From assembly GCA_005406025.1 (NCBI GenBank), contig BGZK01001446.1, positions 1 through 64,000 of the forward strand: a DNA stretch of 64,000 bases, read 5' to 3'. The notes beneath the pieces were generated by a model. That model was not told where the DNA came from. It saw only the letters and a list, made by a program, of their open reading frames with translations, and made no database searches. Shown one piece after another: positions 23,571-35,210 of the stretch. The position numbers were made by a program, and so were the translations under genes. Numbering within the stretch: the first letter of the stretch is position 1; each line of letters starts with the position of its first letter. The stretch comes from Eumeta japonica. Lineage: Eukaryota; Arthropoda; Insecta; Lepidoptera; Psychidae.

Positions 23571-25709
23571 GTTGTGACAGTTTTCAATTTTCAAAAATAA
23601 ATTATAATATTCAGTTGCATATATGTGTTAATAAACACAAGAGAATAATTTCTGTGTGCACTCACACGGACGTAAATACTGCCTGTTTTTCCAGAATTTT
23701 AAATTAAAATATCAAAATAACTAAATGATTTTATTCCTACGATATCAGGTAACGAAATTCACATTTTTTAATTTTTTTTTATGTTATTTGTGTACTTATC
23801 TCTATTATAGAGTCAAATTGCACGACGAAATAAATTTTTATAAAACCAACGTTTTGCGTTAACGCTTAATATTCAATTTAAAACAATAAATGTTGTGTTT
23901 AAAGTGAATTCTATTAGCACTGAATTTTTACACAACATTCATTTCAAATATACTGCATTTGATAAGTATTGCAAATCTACATTTTTTCCATATAGTGACG
24001 CAGTCGAATTTTTAATAGGATTAATAACCGAGATCAGGTGAAGAAATTAAGTCCATGTCCACGCGGGCGAAGCTGTGGTCGGAGAGCTAGACAGTAAGTC
24101 TCTTTGCATCAGCAGAATTTATAATAGTAAAAAAACAAAATCTTTTTGAGTGCAGTCTTTTGTCGGTGGATAGCCTCGCCGGACATCGGTTTGAAAGCGC
24201 CCATTCAAAACACACGCGGCTGGACTCCAAGAGGGCGCTGTGGGCGATCCCGTCTGCCGGTCTTTGATGTCGGCGTCGCCGGGGCTGGCCTCGTGCGACG
24301 CCCGAGGCGCGCATAGACACTAATTTTGCATTGGGTTTTTTTCATCTTCTCTTTTGAATTTGTTTTTTCGTGTGCCATTACATTTCTTCAGTTTTTCTCA
24401 TTTTCCCTTTTTGAGAAAAACATTATATACGTGAAAGTCCGTGATTACGTTGGAACATGTGAAAATGACGTCGAAAAGTATATGCTTAGTTCCCGGAATG
24501 AGAGCGGAACAAGCCCGTCTCTTCTCTCTCCCTCTCTACTGGGTGTTCTACAAAGTGATGAAAGGATCGCCACAGAGAATTCTCACGTTGTATTGAAAAT
24601 ATTCATGCTGAGGTCCACTAAGCATATAAGATCTGGCAAAAGATTAAGACTAATGGTAACCAGAAATATAAAAAATGTATTAAGAATGGTATGATAAATT
24701 TTCAGATACTTCTATTACGTGCTTCGCATCACGCTCGCTAATATGTACGGTGTAGTAATTGGAGCACCCTCTAAGTATTAATTTAAGCAGGAAGAGGTTC
24801 CATGACCAACCCGAATCCTTAAGTTACATAGCACTTAAAATATATTATTGTATAAAAGCAATTTTCTCAAATTCAAATTGAAATATCAATATGTTTTTGT
24901 AAATAGTACGATTTGATAAATTTCATCATAGACAATTTTTTCGACAAAAGATTTTGTTTAACACATTCGTGTATAAGAATGAGTTATATAAAATCATAGT
25001 GAGTTAAAGAACGAGTTAAAAAAATTCAAAGAACTACAAGAATAAATAAGCACAATCAAAAATATCCTCGTAGAAATGATACAACTTTGGATTTTATTTC
25101 TTTATAAGAAGGAATAAGATAGTAAGTACATGATAGGTTTTAGCGAAAATATTTTTTATAAATGTATGCCAGAGAGTATTGGCTGAGCGAGCTGAAGCGA
25201 CTTGAACTCAACAGGGCTTCCATGACACCTACGTCACACGTACAAAGACATGACAGAACACGCCCCCTATGCTCTATCGCACGGCCGTATAAATTTGAGT
25301 GGAGTCGCACGTCTAGTTTGTTTTGGTATTGTATCTGTAGCAGCTGTGGAACTTGACCGGGAAATAAATAGATAGACCTAAAGATCAATAATAGTAATAT
25401 TGTTCTAAGTGTCACGTGAAAAATACCTCTGACTTTGTAGATCATAGTCTACAATCGACAGTCGAACGTTTTGTTCGCTCCCAGACTTCTTTTATGTTTT
25501 GCACTTTTAGCATAATAAAAAATTAAACGTTTGTCACGTGATTGATCAATTTTAAAAATATATCAAAAACTTTAATTTAATACTAGAAATCGTAATCCAC
25601 ACGACAAATTCATTTTTCTATAACACCAAATGTTGATTTTCCGTATACATGTCTCTTTGAAAATATATACCCTAATTTTCAATGTAATATAATTGATTAT
25701 TATATCTAT

Positions 25710-25892
25710 CCTTAATCATTAAATCTTCCCGTTTTTATCACAGTCCCAATTTTATAAATAAAAGCGAGTTACAATTTGGTGGTATAACTAAGAACATTTA
25801 GCACCTTTTTTGCCTCTTGCTATCAAAATGTAACACGCTTTTATTTATAAAATTGGGACTATGATAAAAACGGGAAGATTTAATGATTAAGG
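25710..25892. mobile_element. Foldback/MITE-like element with 64-bp inverted arms
   Basis: The arms 25710-25773 and 25829-25892 are reverse complements with only about two mismatches (CCTTAATCATTAAATCTTCC at the left end, its complement at the right). They are separated by a 55-bp unrelated centre. No coding capacity. No convincing target duplication is visible at the ends. High arm identity implies recent formation or gene-conversion-like correction. Confidence 0.85.
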
Positions 25893-26834
25893 TGTAAAGT
25901 TTTAGTGTTAAAAATATATAGCTATGTACGATATGGAATTATTTTGTCGTAGACGAAGAAGCTTAATTAACGTTAAAGGTTACAATAAACTTGTAAAGTG
26001 TTATATTTCTTATTGGAGTTAATTTATTTTTAACTTTTTAGTACATTTTATTAACAAATAGTAAAAGCTTGTCTTTAAAAAAGGTTTTTTTTTATTTAAT
26101 TTTTTATTACTGCATACACAAGACACGAGCGTGTGTGAGTCCTTTATTCTCAATATGCCGCCATGTGACGATTTTATAATACAAAATAATTCTTATTCTC
26201 ATCTCATGATTGAACTCAGAACCGCTTTAAAGGTATTAGTGAAATTTGTTGATTTTTTTATTGGAATTTTGTTCTCCGTTTTTCTTTGAAAGTCAAGAAT
26301 AGAATGTCGAACAATAGAATTTGTTTATCAACAATTAAATGAGCATAATGAGACTTGGACTTTGGGATTTTCAAATTTTTCGCGCGTTACACTCAGACCC
26401 TCGACGAATGAAAGCTACGCGAAAAAAAGTCTAACCGCAACGAAAAATGCTGACCGCTTTATACAGCGGTCAGCGCTGTATACTACATACACTATAGTAC
26501 GCTAAGCTCAGTGTATACCTCACGATCTATGTTCTCCCTCTCTCTTTTTCTCATAAACCCATTGCTCCTTAGTGTATACTTCTTGATCTCTCTATCTCCG
26601 TACATCATTTTTTTTTTAAATTTCACTAACTGAAAAAAAATGTTTATTTAGAATTTAAAAATGTTTCTTACCATTTATTCACTTGTCATTATTAATATTT
26701 ATTTAATTCCTTTCAAACGTTTTCATTAATTTGATTGTTATTCTTCAATTCATAAAATATATTTACATATTACGAAAGGAAATTCATTTCAACCGGGTGT
26801 TCCAAAAACGCCTAATGAGTTTGTGGTTTTAGAG
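25893..26834. other. AT-rich spacer with a hairpin
   Basis: Contains a perfect 10-bp-arm hairpin GCTGACCGCT/AGCGGTCAGC at 26449-26474 and a pyrimidine-rich CTCTCT tract near 26530-26600. No genes seen. Confidence 0.4.
26449..26474. repeat. Perfect hairpin, 10-bp arms, 6-nt loop
   Basis: Arms GCTGACCGCT and AGCGGTCAGC around TTATAC. Unrelated to any gene in view. Confidence 0.9.
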
Positions 26835-27610
26835 TTCCGATTTAAAATTACAAAAACAGAAACTTTATAGAATCGTCACGTCCGTTCGACCGTCCGTCCG
26901 TCCGTATGTCACAGGCATTTTATTCATAAACTACAAGACTATATTGATGTAATTTATTATGTAGGTGCCTTGTATAAGCCGCTACTTAATTTGGTAGTTA
27001 AATAACAACAATAAATATTTCCAGGGGGGAACTCCTTACATGTATCGGAAGCTGAAATATTTTTTTTTCAGCAACGTCAACGTGTAGCATACAATTCGAC
27101 AGTTTTTTTAAAAACAATTTAAGGTTTTTAAGCAATTTTTTTAATTGCGTAAATAATTTCAGAACTAATCGCTCCGAAAGTTGCAAAAATTATCTTCTCC
27201 CTCCCTCTATTTTATAAACCGTAAGTTCGAAACTAAAATTAACAAATTAAAAAAAAAATAGCAAAGATAACGCTTAATAAATACTTTCAACAAAAATTAT
27301 TTTGAACATGATTGGATATACTATTTTAGAGTTATTACCGAAAAACTGCGCTTCTCTACAAAAGGACGTTAGCGCCATGAAAATACGCTTTTTTGCTGAC
27401 GCATTTTAGTTTACACTAGTTGAATAGTAATAGTCGACATACCAACTTGTTTTTCTAGTTACAGGCGACTTAACTGCACATAACCATTCTATGCGGGAAA
27501 CATGAAAAAATGTAACAACGTACTTTTTTCATCTGTAGTGTATTTCTATGTAATAATGGCTTCGGAATCCTATAATGCGCATGGTCCGACATGCTTTTGG
27601 TCAGTTTTTT
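26835..27610 (+). repeat. ~780-bp interspersed repeat, copy 1
   Basis: Aligns by eye over its length with the reverse complement of 46540-47297. Shared blocks include TATGTCACAGGCATTTTATT, ACGCTTTTTTGCTGA, TTTAGTTTACACTAGTT, GTAACAACGTACTTTTTTCA and TCCGACATGCT. Starts near a GAGTTCCGA block followed by CCGTCCGTCCGT and ends in CCGACATGCTTTTGGTCAGT. It is of a type common in Lepidoptera. No open frame, so non-autonomous. Confidence 0.8.
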
Positions 27611-28119
27611 ATAAGTAGTTGCAATACTTAATATCAAGTTGTAACTCGTTTTTGTTTCCGGCTAGTTCACAATATAAGAAATAGATGAAATTGTATACAA
27701 TTGTATACACTTATGTACGTCGACAGGCCTGGACTCTGTAGATGGAAAGAATCGGTAGAACAAATATAAAGTATTCACGAGCGCCAAGGGCGCGACCGAA
27801 TTCTTTTTGTAGCGTTAATTTTTAAACGCGGCCGTCCCGCGCAGGCAACTTCGACAATTAAACAACTCGGGAGAGAAGTTGCCGAGAGAAAAAAGAAGTA
27901 CTCGTTTAATGACCGCCAGCCGCGAGCTGCCCCAGAAGCACGGGGCTTTCTTGCTTAAAGATCTGAAACCTTCGGAGCGTGAAAATTCATCGAGTGGATT
28001 TGCACGGTTGGCTCAGCCGGAGCGATTTTTAAGGATCCTTCCGATCGGGGTCTCTCGTCGTAGAGTCGGCTCCCTAGCTGAATGTGCAACTTGGAAACGA
28101 TCAGGTACGAGCTTGGTGT
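27611..28119. other. Spacer with GC-rich island
   Basis: A perfect 18-bp palindrome (TGTATACAATTGTATACA) is at 27692-27709. A GC-rich island covers about 27780-28110 and has an 80-codon open frame at 27879-28121 without similarity. Confidence 0.35.
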
Positions 28120-28270
28120 AGCGGTTTCGGCTGAGTGGTCGGTATGTTGTCTCCCAATCGAAAGATACTAGGTTCTAACGTAGGGGTGAATCTAACCACT
28201 GTCAGGATTCAGTACCGATCAAATATGTAGTTTGATTCGTAGCTGAGAGAGCACGTTTAGCCGTTGGACC
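28120..28270 (+). repeat. tRNA-like SINE head fragment (weak)
   Basis: GGCTGAGTGGTCGG resembles a pol III A box and GGTTCTAACG, about 40 bases later, a decayed B box. The sequence does not fold into a full tRNA by eye. It could be a decayed SINE or tRNA relic. Confidence 0.3.
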
Positions 28271-28382
28271 TCTAAGCTCTTTTAACTCTGATGCTACATT
28301 GGATCAGTGGAGGAGTAATGGCAAAGGAAAAAAATATTCTTTTTGGTTCTGCGATACGGTTAAAATTTAATTCGATCCATCC

Positions 28383-28427
28383 AATGCCTCCTGCAGCCCG
28401 CACGCCGACGGCGCTAGGATAACTTGG
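28383..28427 (-). pseudogene. Inverted 5' piece of an RTE element
   Basis: On the minus strand it reads DQVILAPSACGLQE, an RTE RT palm segment starting at the end of the ADD active-site box. It is inverted relative to the main RTE fragment that follows. Its last 22 bp are repeated in direct orientation at 28424-28449, producing a perfect 22-bp-arm hairpin with a 20-nt loop. This fits a 5' inversion made during insertion (twin priming). Confidence 0.75.
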
Positions 28428-28574
28428 TCGTCGGCGTGCGGGCTGCAGGAGATGGTATCTAAAATGAATGATTTTGTTAAGAAAAGAGGTATGAAAGCAG
28501 ACATCAGTAAGATTAAATTGATAGTATTTAAAAGAGGCGGAAGCACGACTGAACACAATAAAGATTATGCTCTA

Positions 28575-28622
<48 letters not shown>

Positions 28623-29060
28623 TTTTATATTTCTATTTTTATTTCTATTCATATTCATATTTATATTTGTATTTATATTTATATTGTGAGGGAGTCGCAC
28701 AATTGAAAGAGTTTGTATACTTACTTGGGTAGTCTGTTTACAAATGATATTTAACATGATAGGGATATCGAAAGGAGAATGAATGCGGAAAATAAAGCGA
28801 ATGGGATTTTACTTGCTATTATGAATAGTAAAAGTGTCTCACGACATGCGCGTTTGGCTATCCAGAATGGGGTCTTGATCCGTACGCTAGTGCATTTTAG
28901 TGAAAGCTGGGTATGGCAGAAGAACATTTAAAATAGGGTCAATGCGGTGGAGATGGATTTATGCGTGGTAGGAAAAATAGACATAAGAAAAGAGATGTTA
29001 GAGAGCGATTTGGTTTAAAGGAAAATCTATCATTCATCAATCTTTTCATGCAAGCTACTC
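28424..29060 (+). pseudogene. RTE-clade non-LTR retrotransposon fragment, RT palm/thumb
   Basis: Begins in CGLQEMVSKMNDFVKKRGMK (28430-28490), continues to RGGSTTE, then is interrupted by an (AT)21 tract and degenerate TATTTA repeats (28577-28690). It resumes with KEFVYLG, AIMNSKSVS, ARLA...NGVLI and RDVRERFGLKE (about 28705-29025). The ADD box and everything upstream are missing from this orientation. I recognise the pattern as the lepidopteran RTE family. Stops and small indels throughout. Confidence 0.85.
28577..28618. repeat. (AT)21 microsatellite
   Basis: Pure AT dinucleotide run, followed to about 28685 by degenerate TATTT(A/C) repeats. It lies inside the RTE coding remnant. Confidence 0.95.
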
Positions 29061-32000
29061 GGTTTCGGGTGCTAAGAATTTGGCCCTTTTTTAATATGAC
29101 ACCCTCATATGGTCTTATTGAAATAGATGGAATCCACCATATTCACTCATAAAAATCGACCAACTATGTATTGTTTATGTCAAAGAGGTAGTTCCACTGT
29201 ATTTTGAAAATTAACAGTAATGTAATTAAACAAGTTCTCATGGATAGAATTTATATGGCTTCGATTTATTCACAAAATAACATACGAGTATACTGCATCA
29301 AATATTGCCTACATTAAAATGTAGGTAATATTTGATTATTTTTTTTGTATTGGCAAAAATGAAGTCTTCCGGTTGAGTATTTGTATTGCCACTTGGCCAC
29401 TTTTTTTGTTAACAAAAACAGCCTCCGAATTTGTTCCGGACGAAGTATAAGGCGTCCTGTAAAATTTTGTTGAGCATCAGCCTTGTTTGACATCAAAGAC
29501 TTACAAGGTTGTGTTTCTTAGAACGCTAAAACGAAATTTTTTATGAGAATAGCTGGCGTCGAAGTGATGTTGACGACAATACACTTTAAAAAGGTATTTC
29601 ATGGTTAATGTCATGTTCAATTAGGTATGTAGCAACAAAATATCAAATTTAAATATATCGTCCTAAAAATTTTCAGTTACGTTAATTAATGTTACAACTC
29701 TATCACAAATCTTACAAATAAAACATAATTTCATCAATGTGACATTTAATAAAATGAATTGTAGTGTGTATTTAATCCAATGTTTTTAAATGATCCTTAA
29801 CTTGATCAAGAAATGCTCTTACAGCGCATTCGTAGAAGAAATAAGTTGAACAGAAAATTTCTTTAATGGTCTAGGAGATTACTCGGCTGTTTAATATCCG
29901 GCGTCGATTCGTGTCGCATCTCTCTGGCTCTGCGCGAACCGAAGGCAGTTGTATTATGTCGATTAGTGCTTTTTAAGTACTATATTTACGCAAACTAGAG
30001 TTTGTTTTGAATACAAAAAAAGGTATTTCGTTTGAAAATACATTACATAAACTCATAAAGACATGGATTTTTTTTTTTCAAAGCTAAAATAATTTACAAT
30101 AAGTGTATAAGTCTGTATAAAGGGTCTTATCTTTTACTAAATATCGGATGCTTCATATTAAACGGTAAAATTGAAAAGAACAGTACCACGAAGCGTGTTA
30201 ATCTGTAATTAGATATCAATCTCTTGTTCGGGCGCCACTCGTCAACTCGCCCCCATTATTGCACGTGCGTGGGGGCAGGGGGGAGATGGTTCGTCGCATT
30301 AACGAGGGACAGAGGACAGATACCCAATGGATGAGAAGCGACGGCCGAGCCGGCTCGTAAATAAAAAATTAAAAATCGCTGCTCTCCCGTGAACCGTTGC
30401 CCATCTCTTCCGACATATTGTTCACGTTGCTATTGTCCATAAAATTAGAATTAATGTGAAATTTTTAATCTGAAAGTGTTATTGTAAACGAAACGACATC
30501 ATTGTAAAATTGGCATTACAAATATAATAGATTTATTTTATCGTTGTAAATATTAAAATATGTTGACCATTTTTATTTTTTATTATCAGATAGTTTTAAA
30601 TAGAATGATTATGTTCATACGTTTCCATGACATCAAGTTATGTAAGATATCAAATAACATGTAAATTAATTGAACTAGACAATATTTTTAGTTAGTTCTT
30701 TTAATTATTCTGAGCACGGTCGCGAACGTCGCGTAGAATCGATCACAGCGCGAGAGCAACGTGACCTGATATAAAGTTCTTCTATATTTTTATCGATCTG
30801 GATGCAAATACATTTTTATTCGACTAATACTAATTGTAAATGTATTCAGAATAAAAAAAAAATATAACCGATTGCAATTTACGTCTGCAATGCTGTGACT
30901 ATCCTTTAATACAAAGTTCAGTATCATAAAATATTTTGACGTTAATTTCAAGGTAAAACAGATATTTAAAGACAATTTATGATTTAAATGGTTCCTTAAA
31001 ATCAAGAAGGGCCAAGGTAAAAGTAATATTCTCTTCTGTGTACATTTATAAGTTATTGCCTAATAAAAATAGCAACAAGTAAATTTTATAGTTTTTTTCT
31101 GACCGTTCATATGTCACTGGCACTTCGTTCAAATACTGGCTAGTAGTGTTGATATTTAGTATATTTATAGAGATTTGTAATAGTTTAATGAAGGTACATA
31201 TAAACAAGATGATCACTATACGATTTCTTTTAGAACTTCTCAAAATTTAGTTTTATTTTTTGAATAAATTAGTTTATGGAGTTTATTAATATTATTTCTT
31301 AGGTTATATATCTATCTATTCTATATCCAGCTTTTGAAGTATTTTTATAGAAAGTAAACCCAGAAAATATGAACAAAGAATGACATTACCATCAAAATCA
31401 TCACCTCTATCTAAAATCTAACTATTTCAATACTATTATACAATAATAAAAACTATTTCAATAATTCAATTCGACCAGGACGTAGTTGTTCTCGCGTTCA
31501 CTTTCAACAATTTGTATATTAAAAGACAGAAATCAACAGCAAAAATAAAATTATTGTATTCCATGTCTGATAGGTATGACAATAAGTTTTCCTCGTTTTT
31601 GTGTGACGTTGATGCACATAACAGGCGTGGTTTTTAAATAGGTTTTAGTTTTAGTTTTAGGTGCAAGAAATTACTTACTTTCAAGCAATATACATATTAA
31701 ACCATAAGGCCAAATGATGGCCAAATGAAAGAAAAAAATCTTCTTACTACATCCCGTAAAATAAACGAGTCTGTTTTTGTGAGAATCGAAATTGATTTGC
31801 AACAGCAACTTCAATATTGGTAATGTGCGCGTTCCCGCGGTGCAGACATGTCGGCGTCGGTGGTGACGCTCCGGTATAACTTTCATCTATCAACAAGCAG
31901 GACTAATATAGACGTCTCCTCGTGATCTCATTTTGCTTTCGCTATCCGGTCGCTTGTTTATTTTCCCTTTCAATAAATCTCTAATGTAGCTGTATTCGAT

Positions 32001-34743
32001 ATCTCGTTTCGATAACTGAAATGAATAAAAAAAAATATAGCGTATAATTTATGTCTGTTGTGTTATTGTTTATAATAATTTAAAAGAGTCAGCAGAGAAG
32101 AAAATCTCATTGCAGTACAAACAGACGCAACCGCTGACAGACACACACAGTCATAGACATACGTCGACAGGCACACACGAACACGCACGTATGCCATGAT
32201 GTTGTATTTTATATAATACACCTGTTATAATGTGATATTTCAATGTGATGAATATATTACTTTAATTGTCGCTAAAATGTATAACTTACTGGAAATATCA
32301 CACAAGTTTTCTAATAAAATTACAATTGCATGTATGTCACCGATTTTTGATATGGAAGATGAATACAAGATTTACCTTTAAATAAATTTGTGATCATTAT
32401 TAAACAAATGTTTGAAAAAAAAGGATATTAGACAATTTCCGAATATTTAGAAGATAAATATCCGTGGACGCAATCGGCTCGACTTCTCATCGGATTATTT
32501 CATTCAGTAAATAATTTACTTACAGTTATTTCGTCTTTCGTCATTTATTTTGTAATTTATTTTCGTTGTGCATTATAAAATTTGAAACGAGCTACCCTTA
32601 AGTTTCTCGTTCGTTCTTCTTGAGGCAAAGCTGCCTTCCAAACGAGTGGTAAAGAGCAAATTCGCACAATATTATTGCAAGTGTCATATAATGACTAATA
32701 AAATAATTACATTTTAATTTTAATTAGAATTAAGCTAAAAGTTAATTTCGCTCTATTTTGTATGTATCCATATCAAAATGTGACACTAAGGTAAATTATT
32801 GTGACAGTCTGTGGCGGAGGTGTCGCCGTAATTTATTCTATTTTTAATAAAAAGAAACGAAATAAATGGTATTGAATTACACAAAAGCTGTCAATATTGA
32901 TCATGTTCTTTGCAAGCCTCAAAAAGTTATACGTTTTGACTAATTAAAGCGCACTAATATTAAATAGATAATGTGAATAAGTTTTAGTGATATAATTAAC
33001 TTATATGATGTAAAAGAAAATTGTATGACACAATACTATATGAAGACGGCATTTCAATGAACAAGCAAATTACCATTTAAAGTATTTCATTTATGGTTTA
33101 TTATGCAAAGGCGCTGGGACAAGTGCGTATAGGCCTAACATCCTGAGGGGTCCGCATAAATATAATTATGTATGTAGGTATTTCATCCATCAACTTTTGT
33201 TTGTCTTCAATGATATTGGTGAGACATCGCTCCGGGAATTTCGAAACTAACTGTTACAGTTTGTTCAGAAATTTGTTGAAGAAAATTTTATGTATCCGAA
33301 TGTTTCGGTGAACTTAATTTTCAAAGCGTAAGTTAAAACATGTTCTCCCTTACACTGACTTACGGAATACGGCAGTGCAAAAGCGAAGTGCGGAATCTTA
33401 ATAAAAACTACTGAAAAAATGTTTAACTTGGACTTCACTTGGTCTGGTTGTGTGAATGTATTTATGAAATTCTGATAACTATCAATAAACTTCATCAATT
33501 AATTTTTATTGTTAGTTTTAGATTTTGAACAGACTCGTGTTCAAACTCAAGTGCATATTTTTATGGAAATAATAAAACGTGGCAGCCTTTGTGTTCGTAC
33601 GTAAGTTGTCATATCACGGCGTGTAAATTGCATTTATATAATATGCGAAAATTGAACTTCGTTCATCAAAATAACAACAGATAAATATTGCATTTTACTT
33701 CAAAATGCAAGACAATCCGGACGAGATTGCAATATTTAAAATGACTTAAGATACCCAGCTTGGCCACTACAAGGTAAGGTTTAATAACTATTGCAAAATA
33801 GCGATGTTTTTAAAATTGCGCTAAAGTTGTATTACGTTACAATTTTAATGGTACAATGATATGTAGAGAATAGAATTTGAAGTACTAATAATATATTAGA
33901 TGTTAAGAGATATGTTATTTTGTTGTCGGGCGACCTTTAAATGATGGGAATACAAACTACTGTGAGATATGGAAGTTTTGGGAATGTAGGAGTATGGATT
34001 GTATTACTTATATAACAACACATTTACAATATTTGCATCACCAGTTGTTACGAGGCCATAGATTTCGTGATTGTTTTAATATTAGAATATACGTATTCTA
34101 CCCAATCATCAACTCATTATAGAATTATTTGTAACGTTGGGACGTTTAGGTACTGATAGAAGTCTACCATCATACTACTTAAATCGTAGACATTTTGTCG
34201 TAACATCACGAATTCCTACTTCACAATTTGTCTTCTCTCCGTGCAGTGTCGGAATAAAACAATAGCTTTTTTTTTATCGTGTGTTCCGAGACAATGATGG
34301 ACATTTCATCTCCTGCTTTTGAGGTATTTAAAGGTCACTAAGAATCTCTCAGAAATAGGTCTTCTTTTTTCTAGGGCAGAACGACGGTCTAGACCGATGA
34401 AATAGAAGTCCCGTGACGAACAGCAGTAATGAACGCAGGAAGTTCACCATTACGTTTATCGACCCTCCTATTCACTGTGACAAATGGGGTGAATCTTCTA
34501 CGGACAGCCATGTGTGTAGCTGATGACTGTTATGGATAGACTTAGGTTCTTCCCGCGTAGATATGGAATGTATTCTAGCCGAAGTCTTGATTGAACATAC
34601 AATACAGATAAGAATTTGTAAAAGATACAAAAAAAAAATTAATAAGCTAAAGATTTTTTTTTTTAATTTAGTAACAAAATATTATAAAACCTATAATGAA
34701 TATATAAAATAACAAATAAATAAATTAGGGATACGGAAAGACA
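29061..34743. other. Long gene-free AT-rich region
   Basis: No coding homology, transposase or RNA gene seen. A near-perfect hairpin is at 29297-29336. A moderate-GC patch at about 30220-30420 and an ACAC-rich patch at 32120-32190 are the only compositional breaks. Confidence 0.45.
29297..29336. repeat. Near-perfect hairpin, 19-bp arms, 2-nt loop
   Basis: ATCAAATATTGCCTACATT and its reverse complement with one mismatch (a G-T pair in RNA), followed by a T-rich run. Confidence 0.9.
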
Positions 34744-35210
34744 ATGTTGAACGTTTCGAAATGTCGACGACCGTGTAATATCCGGCCAGCTCCATTGGTT
34801 TTAGATAACCTAGATGTACTATCTTTGTGTGTGCTTCTTCGTATATATTATGGAGAGTGCTCTGAAGAATTATTCAAACTTATTCCGGCCGCTGAATTCC
34901 GTCACCTCTCCGCTCGCCAGAAATACAATCATCACAATCTTGATAGATGACGTTCTACCGTCGTATGCTTCATGCACTAATTTTTGCAAAGGACGGTAAA
35001 AAATTTTAGAATGATTTGCCATCAGTGCTTTTCCTAATAAACTAAAACAAAGAAGTTTTAGTTTCTAAGATTCCTTCGAAAAGAAAACTTTAATGTTGTT
35101 GATCGGGTATTAGTATTGAGTATTCCTTTTCTAAGACTGTCAGCCTTGTGATGCCCTTGGAGTCGCCTGTATAGGAGATGGCGATCACTTCCTTTTTAGC
35201 GAATCTTTAG
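34744..35210 (+). pseudogene. CR1-like non-LTR retrotransposon, 3' end of RT ORF
   Basis: The open piece 34744-34950 carries the C-terminal landmarks RIYYGECSEELFKLIPAAEF and RHLSARQKY. After a frame change come a WRSTVV-like block, FCKGR..K-W-NDLPS (about 34960-35025) and RRWRSLPF near 35165-35195. This is the tail of a lepidopteran CR1/Jockey-type RT polyprotein as I recall the family. Only the last ~150 codons are present, a typical 5'-truncated insertion, now frameshifted. Confidence 0.75.

Larger units (their letters stand above)
20901..25709. other. Gene-free region with repeat tails
   Basis: No coding homology. Contents: a 9-bp perfect hairpin at 21136-21159; an AGGGTTCCGTA-type repeat at 21745-21930; degenerate tandem units at 23261-23570; a Helitron-like GC-rich end GTCCACGCGGGCGAAGC ... 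GCTAG at 24057-24090; and a GC-rich island at about 24150-24315. Confidence 0.45.

Noticed and set aside
24087..24320. 77-codon minus-strand frame in a GC-rich stretch
   Set aside because: Arg-rich composition typical of antisense GC islands, no motif, adjacent to a Helitron-like end.
28452..28706. 84-codon frame with an isoleucine/tyrosine repeat
   Set aside because: Its second half is just translated (AT)n; only the first part is genuine RTE coding relic.
32120..32190. ACAC/AGAC-rich stretch as possible microsatellite or CRISPR-like array
   Set aside because: No regular period or spacers; only cryptic simplicity. No CRISPR array exists in this eukaryotic window.
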